This document shows, piece by piece, positions 47,786-59,040 of a DNA stretch of 64,000 nucleotides. Position 1 is the stretch's first letter. Every line of letters begins with the position of its first letter. Location: NCBI RefSeq assembly GCF_036373705.1, contig NC_089855.1, positions 12,047,219-12,111,218 on the forward strand, given 5' to 3'. The position numbers and the translations under genes were made by a program. The notes beneath the pieces were generated by a model. The model was not told where the DNA came from. It did not search any database and was given only the letters and a program-made list of their open reading frames with translations. This stretch comes from Amia ocellicauda (taxonomy: Eukaryota > Chordata > Actinopteri > Amiiformes > Amiidae).

Positions 47786-50026
47786 GAACTGTAAGTCAAT
47801 ACACAAATGAAACTGTAACAAACAGAGGTTCATCTGAACATACAAAAGGTAAAATATTGAGAAAACAAAGTGGGAGGCAGGGTTGTGCTTGTTTCTGTAA
47901 ATGTGTGCATTCAGCGAGTTCACACAATCACTGTGGTTAGTTGAAGTTCAGACTTCTCAATTGTCTCCGAGCACCTGGTGTTACCATATACAGTTAGGTC
48001 CATAAATATTTGGACAGTGACACAACTGTCATCATTTTGGCTCTGTACGCCACCACAATGGATTTGAAAGGAAACGGTCAATATGTGCTTTAAGGGTAGA
48101 CTTTCATCTTTAATTAGTTACATCCAAATTGGGTGAACAGTGTAGGAATTACACCCATTTTTATATGTGTTCCCCAATTTTAGGGGCTCAAAAGTATTTG
48201 GACAAACTAACATAATCATGAATTAAATTGTGAGTTTCAATAATTGGTTGCAAATCCTTTGCAGTCAATGACTGCCTGAAGTCTGGGACCCATAGACATC
48301 ACCAGATGCTGGGTTTCTGGCAATAAATGTGCTAATTTAGCACATTATAAAGTACACCCATTAATTAATAAATATTAATAAACAAATTAGACCCTGGTCC
48401 CATCAGGATTCAGCATTATTAAAATTAAATACAATTCAAAATTTCCAATTGAAATATCTAATGTGAGGATTACTGGGAAGAGAACAGATAACTCATATTG
48501 TATTTTGCTAAGTTTTCAAAATCAGAATATATTTAGTTAAACATAACAAATTACATTTCAGCCCTGGAGATGACAAATATCTCCACTACAGAGGGGGCAA
48601 ATATATAATTAAGTTTCCTGCTTCTTGTTTTAACCCCAGAAATAATTTTCTTCATATGGTCCATTGGTCGCTATGGTCTCCTTGCAGTATTATTGGTGGT
48701 CTTTGTGGGCGTTTCATTCGCAGACTGCATACTAAAATCTAAAGGTAAGAAGTCATATTAATTTCAAATGTAATCTGTGAACCCTGCATACTTCTACATT
48801 ACTTTGTTAATGCTTATCTTCCTGTAGTTGGGATCTGTGTGTATATATTCTTATATGTATATGTACTCAAATATGAACATTCTGCATACACTGACAGTCA
48901 ATCTTATTGAAAATATTACTAACAGACAATTAAGAAATGTAAACTACATATAAACAAGGAATATAATAAAGATACACAATCAGGCAATACATTGAAGAAA
49001 GAGACTGGTTTGGGGAAGGATTTTTTTCTCAGCATAATACAAGTGTTGAGAAACAAAATCTTTACCCAGCCTGCTCCATTCTTCAGTATAGCGCTATTGT
49101 TAAGCATGAATACACCAATTGCTTGGTAATAAATCAAGCAAACCAGAAATACATTTATAACAGGTGTTATATGTTCCCCCTTTCCTTTTAGAAAAAAGAA
49201 TATCGCAAGACATCAATAATGGACAGAAAAGGGTACTGTAATCTTTCTGTTTTTGAAAATAATATCATGAATTTCTCAGGAAATAGCGCTGGTGTCCAAA
49301 TTTCCTGAATGGTAATTTCCACTTACCACGCATCCTGACGCTTCACTGCACCTGTCAACCAATCAGGGAGCCAGAATATTTTGATCACATAAACACAGGA
49401 GAAAATCACAGGCGTACATTCCCTGCAATCACCCATGTCTGTAAATTATAGAGCACAGTGGCCTTGTTTGGATATCCTTGATTAAACCAACAGGAGGCGT
49501 TTTCGATAAAACATCCACTTATTTTTGGAAAGTCCTAAAATTAATTACTTTATGATGATTAGTATGGAATACTGAGTATACTGAATCTGCTCTGAGTTGC
49601 TAAGTCAATATTTAGTTTATTTAGCATATGAATACATTTGGAGGGTGTATAATATGAAGCATAAACACCCCCTTTTCTCTGACTAAGAGTTCAAATTAAA
49701 ACTTTGACTTCCCACCTAATTGCTAATGACAGACTTCTTCCCAGTCACAGTTTCGTTTTCTGTCAGAGGCTACTATTCATAAATAAAAACACAATAGGGA
49801 CAAGTTTATAATTTCTATTTCTTGAGTAGGTCAAAGATATGACTTTTGGTTCTAGGCCTAAGTACTCTGATTGCATTCGGCAAATATTAAAACTTTCTTT
49901 CTTTCTCTCAATTCATGTGTTCATTCATATGTTCTTTCTTTTCAGAGAAATTCCTCAATCCAGAGAAGTCAGTCTGGACGGTTTTCCGAGGCACCATCTG
50001 AGGAAGCTTATTATGAGTCTATCTAA
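47786..50026 (+). CDS. Stalk, transmembrane and cytoplasmic exons of an Ig-receptor-like gene
   Basis: Four exons with mutually consistent phases: 47786-47848 (stalk, with a TNET N-glycosylation site), 48640-48744 (hydrophobic helix YGLLAVLLVVFVGVSF, then basic ILKSK), 49192-49232 (tail) and 49946-50026 (tail ending EEAYYESI, stop). The first enters in phase 1, exactly how the CD160-like Ig exon at 43446 leaves, so the set could be an alternative transmembrane 3' end of that gene. Human CD160 also has a transmembrane isoform. It could instead continue the leader at 47051 as a 116-aa protein lacking an Ig domain. YESI has ITIM-like YxxI spacing with Ala at -2, so function is open. The gtactg donor at 49232 is the weakest border. 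Confidence 0.58.
47988..48330. mobile_element. One-ended Tc1-like remnant
   Basis: Starts CAGTTAGGTCCATAAATATT, a Tc1-family terminal repeat common in fish, followed by about 300 bases of matching end and the transposase C-terminal region in reverse. No second end is present. Lies in the intron between stalk and TM exons. Confidence 0.8.
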
Positions 50027-51149
50027 ATGTTTACATGGATTCCTCTATTTCCTAACTGATTATTGTATTACATTTACTAAAAGCAAGCATTTGCAAAATT
50101 GATTGTAGTTTTTTGGATTCACCAGTTACAGCACCAGTGGGGACGGCACTAATCTCTGTTATGACTATGTTTTTAAGTTGCTATTATTATTATATAAATT
50201 ATTACTTGTATTATTAAATGATAACAATGGTTAAAACTGTGATATATACCACTCTTCCAGTGACCACTCCAGTCATTGTAATCAAGTCTGAGTGTTAGTG
50301 TTTCTCACTCCATATTCTTACTCCTTGATAGACAGTGTTGCTGAGTCCACGACTGCGGCAAAGACTTAGAAGACAAAACCAGCCAACTCTGATCGCATCA
50401 CATTTGCATCACTAGAATCATGCCACTTGACCACGCTGGTATCTATAAATAGGTTAATGCAGTAATGTATTTTACAGTGTGTGATTTTGCGAATCAAATG
50501 TCCTTTGCAAGGTAAATATTGACCTGGCTTTTGTATAACAGGTAGTTTAAAAATAAATGCAGTTCCAGCACTCCAGCCTGCAATGGATTGCACCACCTAA
50601 AAAAAAACCATAATGATCATAATTATTGCTGGTCGAACAATTTTGCTTATTGTTTTTCCAAACAGAAACAAAAACATACACTGTAAGGTACCCAAAAAGA
50701 CAAAAAGGACACAACAAAAGACCAACAAATTGATTTGTTTCTATTATATATTACATCTAAATGGCCTTGTGGTAAGTTGTAGTGTCTGGTAGAAGGAGCA
50801 GAATTAGTAATTCACTGGTGAAAGTAAATGTTTGTGGGTTCCGCCATTGAAAACATTGATCTCTAGTTACACTGGTGTACCCTCTAGTGGTCAGTCATCA
50901 CTACACTCCTAAGAAATAAGTTCACCAATACGGATTGCTTCACCAGTGGAAAGAGGCACTAAACAGGTTTCAAGGTTCTGAATTACATAATTTCAGCTTT
51001 GCAGATATTAACAATTTTGTTTTGAGTAATATAACAGTCATTTTACATTTGACCGTTAACTTGCCATTTTCTTTGTCAATGCTTATTTTCAAGCACTTTG
51101 TTTTCGGCACAAGGCCGATGTCCGACTCTTTCCAGAAGGACTAAAAAAG
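50027..51149. other. Non-coding stretch
   Basis: Probable 3' UTR of the preceding exons at the left; nothing else I can support. Short frames at 50366-50596 (minus) and 50935-51144 (plus) have no family resemblance. Confidence 0.45.
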
Positions 51150-51656
51150 ATGTGTTCCTCTTTCACACAACCTTTAGAGACATCCCAAGAGCTAGAAATG
51201 CACAACTGGTTCCAACTGCTGGACTCCGAGTTGGACAGTGACAACTCAGAGGGTGATGGGTGGGCAGTTGAGTACCAGAGCACCATGGTGCTCACTCTAC
51301 CCCCCCAGAAGAGGGAGGTAGTTATAGTAGGAGACTCAATTCTTAGAGGTGTAGATCACACAGTGTGTTCTAGTGATAAGGAGACCCACATGGTATCTTG
51401 CCTGCCTGGTGCTCAGGTTGCAGATCTCCCTAAACTAGTAGACGGTCTACTGGTCAAAGCCGGGGGGAATCCACTAGTCATGGTCCACATTGGAACCAAT
51501 GACATAGGAAAAGGTAGGACAGAGGTTCTGCAAGACAAATTTAAAGAGTTACTAAAGAAATTAAACAACAGAACCTCCACGGTAGTTTCCTCTGAAATAC
51601 TACCGGTACCACGTCCCTGGCCAAGGAACACGTGGTTGAAGACGGTTTTAGATTAA
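51150..51656 (+). pseudogene. CR1-like ORF1 fragment with SGNH-esterase motifs
   Basis: Residues 55-66 read REVVIVGDSILR and residues 111-119 MVHIGTNDI, the GDS and GxND blocks of SGNH hydrolases. An esterase domain in ORF1 is a known feature of CR1-clade LINEs. The N-terminal part is missing and the frame stops at 51656, before the expected final Asp-His block. Confidence 0.75.
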
Positions 51657-51978
51657 TGTAGCATTGGTCTTTCTTCTGGAATAGATGGGACCTAAACAAA
51701 CCAGATGGTCTACATCTAAACAGAAGGGGGGCTAATGCATTGGGAGAGCATATGTGCAGAGTAATTGAGAAACCAGAAGTATAAGGAACAAGATGTTGGA
51801 CATATGGTGTTGTAGGAGTGACAAAAACATGGCTTACAGAAAATTATGGGGATGAATACAAGTTGAAAGGATACACACAGTTTAGGAGGGACATGCAAAA
51901 TCAAAGAGGTGGTGGGGTAGCATTATATGTCAGAAATTACATTGAGATTAATTAGATCCAAGTAACGAAACAGAATCT

Positions 51979-53340
51979 TTGTGGGTTAAACTTATGAATA
52001 AAAGATCTAGAGGATTAGTGGTAGGAGTGTGTTACACACCACCCAACTCAGATATTCAGAAAGATGTTGCATTGTACAATGTAATCAGGACTGCCTGTAG
52101 CAAGGATGTGGCTTTTATCATAGGAGATTTCAATTTCCCAAACATAGACTGGGAAAGCCCGGTTGGAACTACAGAAGCAGAAATAGAAATGGTTGACATG
52201 GTAAATGACTGCTTTCTAACTCAATTTGTAAGGGAACAACCAGGGAAAGTTCATGCATTGACTTGATATTTTCAAATGGCAAGATAGAGTCAGAGGGACA
52301 CTAGTTAGAGAACCAATGCAAACTGTGATCACAATATGGTTATCTTTGAAGCATTCTTTCAAAAATCAAGGACCAAGTCTAAAACAATGAACTACAATTT
52401 TAGAAAAGCAAACCTTGAAGGTATGAGGTGGAGAAGAGTTAGACTGGAGCACACTGGATACAGATTCAGTTGAAAATGGATCGTTATATTTTAAGAATAT
52501 ACTACTTGAGACTTAGGAGAAATTTGTACCAAAACTTAGCTAATTGAGGACCAAAAAACATTGGCCAAAATGGTTTAATACAGGTATGCAAAAAACATCA
52601 AGAGAAAGAAAATGGTGTATAGCGCATACAAAAGGGATAGAGACGAAATAAAATACAAAGAATACGTTGAGCTGCAAAGAGATCTTAAGAAAGAGATCAG
52701 GAAAGCAAAGAGGGAAATAGAAAGAAACATAGCTCTAGGAGCTAAAACTAATCCAAAGAGCTTTTCTCAATACTACAACACTAAGAGGTCAATAAAGGAG
52801 GAAGTGAAACAGATAAAGGGCAAAAATGGAAGTATCTTGGAAAACGGACAAGATGTGGCAAATGTTCTAAATGAGTATTTCACAGAGGTTTTTACAAACA
52901 AAAAATGGATAACATGCCACAGGTTAACAGCCAGTCCAGGCAACCCTAAGAGAGATCAGAAAATATCAGGAGGAGGTACTAAAGGGACTAGAAGAATTAA
53001 AAACAAACTAATCACCTGGGCCAACAGAACTCAAGTTAAAGAAATGAGGGAAATTATATATAGGCCGCTAACTCAAATATTCCAAATGACACTTAGAACA
53101 GGGGATGCGCCAACTGACTGGAAGACAGCAAATGTCACACCAATCCACAAGAAAGGGGACAAATATGAGCCAGGAAATTACAGACCAATCAGTCTCACCT
53201 GCATCACCTGTAAAATGTTGGAAAAAAATATTAGACAGAAAATAGAGGAGCATCTTAATGAAAACCATATTCTTGGAGATAGTCAACATGGGTTTAGACG
53301 AGGCAGATCATGTCTTACTAATTTATTGGAGTTTTTTTAA
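51979..53340 (+). pseudogene. CR1-like ORF2 fragment (endonuclease and partial RT)
   Basis: Endonuclease words VVGVCYTPPNSD and FIIGDFNFPNIDW appear at 51979-52266. After frame breaks, the pre-RT region (VYSAYKRDRDEIKYKEY) and RT fingers (NYRPISLTCITCKMLEK, HGFRRGRSC) run from 52612 to a stop at 53340. The GPDGI-type box seen in the minus-strand copy is altered here by a small indel (ITWANRTQVKEM). Confidence 0.82.
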
Positions 53341-53845
53341 CACGCAACTACAGCTGTAGATCATGTGAAAACATATGATATGATATACTTTGATTTTCAA
53401 AAAGCTTTTGACAAGGTTCCACACCAAAGACCGATCCCCAAATTGGAAGCTGTAGGCATTCAGGGTAATGTAAGTAGATGGATTATGAACTGGTTGATGT
53501 ATAGGAAACATGTCCACTTTTATGTGCTGACGTAAGCCACACAATAAACCACACACCAATCAGCGATCAGTATTTCTAAGTACCGGCTCATTGCAATACA
53601 TACACGCCTGATTTAACCAGAGCTTTCCCCCAAAAGATGCAACTTCCTCATCACACCATGTTTGTTGAGGGCTTGCAAGGTAAGTTCACAGCTTCTAGCA
53701 GGGGGATGGTAGAAATGTAAATAATTTGGCAGTCAATATTAGCCTAAATATAAACGCTAAATATGAATATAAATTCTAAATATAAATATAAATGTTACAT
53801 ATAAATAGAAATGTTAAATGTGGAGTTAGCAAAATAAATATACAC

Positions 53846-54896
53846 AGCAAAAAATGAAACGTCCCTTTTTCAGGACACTGTATTTTAAAGATACATTTGT
53901 AAAAATCCAAATAACTTTACAGATCTTTATTGTAAAGGGTTTAAACAAAGTTTTCCATGCTTGTTCAATCAACCATAAACAATTAATGAACATGCACCTG
54001 TGGAACGGTCGTTAAGACACTAACAGCTTACAGACAGTAGGTAATTAAGGTCATAGTTATAAAAAGTTAGGACACTAAAGAGACCTTTCTACTGACTCTG
54101 AAAAACACCAAAAGAAAGATGCCCTGGGTCCCTGCTCATCTGCGTGAACGTGCCTTAGGCATGCTGCAAGGAGGCATGAGGACTGCAGATGTGGCCAGGG
54201 CAATGTCTGTACTGTGAGACACCTAAGACAGCGCTACAGGGAGACGGGAAGGACAGCTGGTCATCCTCGCAGTGGCAGACCACGTGTAACAACACCTGCA
54301 CAGGATCGGTACATCCGAATATCACACCTGCGGGACAGGTACAGGATGGCAACAACAACTGCCCGAGTTACTCCAGGAACGCACAATCCCTCCATCAGTG
54401 CTCAGACTGTCCGTAATAGGCTGAGAGAGGCTGGACTGAGGGCTCGTAGGCCTGTTGTAAGGCAGGTCCTTACCAGACATCACCGGCAACAACGTCGCCT
54501 ATGGGCACAAACCCAGCTTCGCTGGACGTGATTTCCTGCAAGACGGGAATGTCAGTGTTCTGCCATGGCCAGCGAAGAGCCCGGATCTCAATCCCACTGA
54601 GCACGTCTGGGACCTGTTGGATTGGAGGGTGAGGGCTAGGGACATTCCCTCCAGAAATGTCTGGGAACTTGCAAGTGCCTTGGTGGAAGAGTGGGGTAAC
54701 ATCTCACAGCAAGAACTGGCAAATCTGGTGCAGTCCATGAGGAGGAGATGCACTGCAGTACTTAATGCGGCTGGTGGCCACTGACTGGTACTTTTGAATG
54801 AGTATCCCACAATGCATCTGTTTACAGGCATGACCTGGCAATCACAGTGCACTGGTTCAATGAGTGGACCACTGATGACCAGGACTATATTTTATT
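53846..54896 (+). mobile_element. Tc1-like transposon, 3' part lost
   Basis: Left end CAGCAAAAAATGAAACGTCC is the terminal repeat of another fish Tc1-like family. The transposase starts at 54120 (PWVPAHLRERALGML) and shifts frame near 54210. Helix-turn-helix words (LRQRYRETGRTAGHPRSGRP, RNRLREAGLRARRPV) follow at 54214-54531. The middle of the catalytic domain is deleted, and the C-terminus ends about 54783. The right terminal repeat is missing; LINE-like coding sequence begins near 54900. Confidence 0.83.
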
Positions 54897-54899
54897 TAA

Positions 54900-56830
54900 T
54901 TAAAATACAAAACAGTATTTTACTGGGCACAGGGGCTGGCATATGTGGTTAAGAACATCCAGGCTGCTGCCAAGAAAGTGAGTTTCATGAACCGCTTTTA
55001 CTTTGCCAGCAAACACCAGGCCGCACTCGTGGGATCCCCGCTGTTCTTCAGGGTGCTCCGAGCCTTTGCACTTGAAGTAGGTCTCCATGAAGCCTCGCTG
55101 GTCTCCTGGGACTCTGTCGTCAGATGAGATCTACCCAGGAGACCAGCAGAATAGAAGATTTTCCTCACGAAACCTGCAGAAAAATACGCAGAAAGATGTC
55201 TCCTGGATGGCTGTGAGTCAGTGTCTCCCCACTCCAGTGTTCATGTGCAGAAGGGGTTTAGCCCTGTTTGACACCTGCCCCTACAAGGGCTACCTGGGAA
55301 GGGGGACAGAGGCTCATATATTTAAGGACTGCCCCTCCGTTTGAAGGGTCTGGCTCCTATGATTGACAACATAAACTCTGAGGTGCTGAAGGCATGTTGA
55401 CTGCACGGTGAAACAGGCCCTGTGGGAGGGTCGGAACATCTGTCTGTTTAACAAGCAGGAGCTGGACACAAAGGTCATCACATGGAGGGGCATGGTCCTA
55501 ATGAGAGATCATATCAATCTGGAGATCCACCAGAGGGGCAAGGAGAAAGCCTAGAGGAACAGGATAATACAACCAGTACAATAGAAACAGGGGAAGCCAG
55601 TGGGCTGAGCTACTATGACGGGATGCCAAAACTCTGCAGGTGGTGTCAGGGCCGAGACCATGTTGTTGCCCAGTGCACAGCAGTGGCCTGCGGCAAGTGT
55701 AAGGGAGGGCACTTGACACAGGCCTGCAGAGAAAAGACACACTGCAACCTCTGCGGATGGGATGGCCATACGTTTAAGAACTGCCCCCGGGCGTACGCAA
55801 ATAGAGTCTGGTCTACCTTCTCACAGTCAAGTAATTCAGTTCCGGACCCTGAGCCGGAACAAGAGGGAGACACTGCACAGGAGGAGGAGGGACAGGGAGA
55901 AGAAGAACAGGTATATGCCTTGGCTCCAGAACACCCCCTCCCCCAAAAAACACCACTAAGGGAGGGGGGAGAATGTCTGGAAGGAGAGGGTGGACAGGGA
56001 GGAAAAAACTGCCAAGAAACCGAGCACTGGCTCCTCTCTGGAGGAAGCCAAAAATAGCCAAGCACCCCCCAACCCTCCCCTTGCTGGAGCCAGGGCAGAA
56101 GCCCCACTCCCTCCTCCAGTGAAAGCAGGAGTTGCAGAGCCCGGAACATCGGCCCCCTGAAAAGAAAAACAGACCCACCTTGCCAGCACCTGCGAGAGTG
56201 GAGAGCAGAGCCACGGGAGCCGGGTTGTAGGACAGCGTAGCTGAGACCGTCTCGCAGCTGAGAGCTAGCCCTCCCTCCGGCTGCGACGGGCTTGTGGTGA
56301 GAAAGAAAGTCCCGGAACCGTTGCAGCTGGAGGGTGAGCTAGATCAGGTGCTGGCTCGAATAGAAAGACAAGCAAAAGCCAAAAACATCAGCGCTGCACA
56401 GGGGTCCGACAAGGGAAGAATTGAGAAACCGCCAGCACAACAGAAGGGTGCCTCCTCTAGCCACCTTGGAGATTCAGACAAATTCAGACAAATTCACCTC
56501 ACGGCCACTTCTCATCTCCTGAGGACCTACCTAGACATCATCTCCCGACCTAGACAGGTCTCAGTAGTACAGATGTTGAGTGTAGCTACCCATGTGCACG
56601 GGACTGGCTCTTTGTCTCTCTCTCTCTGCAGGTTTGTGAGGACGCCGAGGCGCTGGCGCCTGGAGAACATCCACATACCGCGAGGGCGGCGGTGACGGCA
56701 CCACAGCCTGCAGAGAGGGGAGCCAGTACATCAGCGACAGGAGCCGGTCCGGAGTGAAGCACCAGCACTGGGAATCATAGAACGAACACCTCCACCAGGA
56801 CTGTGAGGGCCTCCTCTGCAAGATTGATTT
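54900..56830 (+). mobile_element. Second Tx1-like LINE fragment (ORF1 region)
   Basis: Decayed plus-strand coding: an N-terminal block (WAQGLAYVVKNIQAAAKKV, 54925-55130), broken pieces to 55480, then an open zinc-knuckle block (55482-56057) and a charged tail to about 56700. The region has high GC compared with its AT-rich surroundings. I see no endonuclease or RT, so only the ORF1 part was kept or copied. The family call is by resemblance to LINE gag-like proteins and is not firm. Confidence 0.6.
55482..56057 (+). pseudogene. LINE ORF1 fragment with three CCHC-type zinc knuckles
   Basis: Three knuckles in a row: CRWCQGRDHVVAQC, CGKCKGGHLTQAC (one residue short) and CNLCGWDGHTFKNC, near residues 51-104, followed by an acidic Glu-rich segment. 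Such arrays bind single-stranded nucleic acid in retroelement gag-like proteins. The frame itself is open for 191 aa, but the flanking parts are broken. Confidence 0.72.
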
Positions 56831-57545
56831 ATTAGTTTTGAATTTCTAGAAAGTAAATTAATGGACTATATAATTGTCCCTGTTTTATAAATGGTTTTAA
56901 AATGCACTTTGTTTTGTAATTGCTTAATTTGTTTATTTGTTTGATTTGTCTGTTGTGTTAACCATTGAGAAAATATATAAGAATGCATTAGACTGTTCTG
57001 TTTTGTTTTGGTATTGTTGGAAAGAATTTGTTTGTTTTGTTTAATGCATTCACCGTTAATTATAATAATGCATCAGATTGGATTTGAATGTTCATTTGAA
57101 AAATTAATTGACTTGATTTAGTTATATGCAGATTGATTTAAATGCACTAGTTCAATTGTTTCTCTTGTTCTGTTTTGTTTAGATTTAATTGATGATTTAA
57201 AAATGAATTTTAGAATCAAATTAAAAAAAAATCATGAGAATTAAACTGCTGTATTGTTATGATAATGTAATGTAAAATACACTGGTACATAGCGGTCTTT
57301 TAAAAGACTTTTAAAGTCAATATAAGCAGATCGTTATCATACAGTTTGTCAGAGAATATCCATCCTTTATTTATAGAAAGTGACTATAACTGTGAATGTG
57401 CACATATGGTATGTTTAAAGCACGTCATGAGATATAGGTTATATCTTTATTTAAATAATAGTTTAAAATAAAGTTCCCACAAAATAGTGCCAAATATAAC
57501 AATAGAGAGTCCTTCCTTCACAATCCAGCAGAGGATAGTCGAACA

Positions 57546-57582
<37 letters not shown>

Positions 57583-59040
57583 CAGAGAATGACCCGACTG
57601 GCCACATGTGCAGCAATCAAACGCATTTCACTTCCTAATTGAACCACGCCCCCTTCCCAGTCTGCACTGCGTTAAAGTGCCAGTAATAATTATGGTATTA
57701 TAAAGCACGTCCCTTCTGACAATTTCCACTCTATACGTACTGATACTATGTGTTGATACATTTAAACTGGCCTCTATTCAATCTCTTTTTCTAACTTTGC
57801 GATTAATATTATTTACAACAACTGTTGCTAGTACTTCCATTCCTACTACTACTAATACTACTATTAATACTAATAACAACTTACATTTTCTTATACTAAC
57901 TTACATACTATCACTAAAAATATGAACGTACCTACCATATACAATTACTAAGCTGCATACTTTTACAAAAATTTGAATGATGCTGCTATTCCAAATTATT
58001 ATTACAGCATTTTCACAGGAAGTCAATTCGAGATATCTCAAATAGTTGTTGCCAGTTTGTCCTCTTTTGTTCAGGGAGCAACACAGGTGCTCTTGAGTGT
58101 TGCTCTACAGCCTGCAGGGTGTCACTCCAGGGTCTGTAGGTAGTACACTGTTTTAGGCAGACTGCTTTTTGTGTTTCGATGTATGCAGGGTGAGAGTGAA
58201 GTGGGCTTTTATGGCCTGTTTTGACTACACTAGATCCCTACTTTAACAGGCTCCTTATTTGATGCATAGGTCCTTTTTTCTACCTGTGATTCTTCAATTA
58301 GAACTTTTTTTTGTTCTTGGATTTGTCCTGTTTGGTGCTGATTTAGTTTCTTATTTTAAAGGACTTTGTTCTATGGTTTTTGGATGGATTCTTCTCTTCC
58401 TTCTATTGGACTATTCTTGTTCGGATTTCCTTCTGAATTCCAGAGGACCATATACTAGAGACGGTTCATGTTGCAGGGGTGAAGAAAACAAAACAAGGGA
58501 TTTTGGAGTTTAAATTGTTATTCTGTATTCTCATCTTGTTCAATTCTGTTCTTACTGCCGTCCATAAACCTAAACTTGACAAGCACTGACGAGGGCGTGA
58601 GAGACAGCTGCCAGCCCCTCTCCACTGAGCTGCCCCTCTCCTCTGAGCTGCCTCTGTCTTCTGCGCTGTAGAGCAGCTCTCCCGGGCTTTCACCCAGCAG
58701 ACTGGAGTTAATATCGTAACACTGCCAACCGGTGTCCACTATTAGAAAATACAACTAATAATTCATTGGCAAACGCTGGATGACTTACAGCAGCTTACAA
58801 CACCAGGTAAATAAACAGCCCCACCTTGCCCTGACCAATCCCTCTTGAATATTATCTGAGAATTCTATTTGCTTTGCCCCCCCACATCCCACACCCAAGT
58901 TTGATTAATTTAGCAACACTTATGTAGGTTATATAAGGGAAAAAGCTAGTATCGAATTTGTGAAAACCGGTTTGAGTAATATAAAAAAAAAGTTGATAAC
59001 ACCAGCGGTGTCATTGATCTGTGATTATTTTATTTAGTGA
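56831..59040. other. AT-rich non-coding stretch
   Basis: No gene or classified transposon that I can support. Contains (TA)n at 57548-57576. Frames at 58259-58513 and 58466-58754 overlap on opposite strands and resemble no family. Confidence 0.45.

Larger units (their letters stand above)
51150..53513 (+). mobile_element. CR1-like LINE with esterase-type ORF1, 3' truncated
   Basis: Plus-strand order: esterase-like ORF1 (51150-51656), endonuclease (51979-52266), RT (52612-53340 and a broken piece to 53513). It ends abruptly after WIMNWLMYRK, before the catalytic FADD segment present in the copy at 14.9-18.6 kb. The overlap with that copy (GDAPTDWKTANV, HILGDSQHGFRRGRSCLTN) is nearly identical. 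Loss of the 3' part needs a later deletion or rearrangement, since LINEs normally lose 5' sequence. Confidence 0.85.

Noticed and set aside
49839..50102. 87-aa plus-strand frame
   Set aside because: It overlaps the YESI tail exon in a different frame. The exon frame is phase-consistent with upstream exons and has a good acceptor; this one has neither.
58259..58754. Overlapping frames on both strands near 58.5 kb
   Set aside because: No domain, splice context or codon signal, so left as non-coding.
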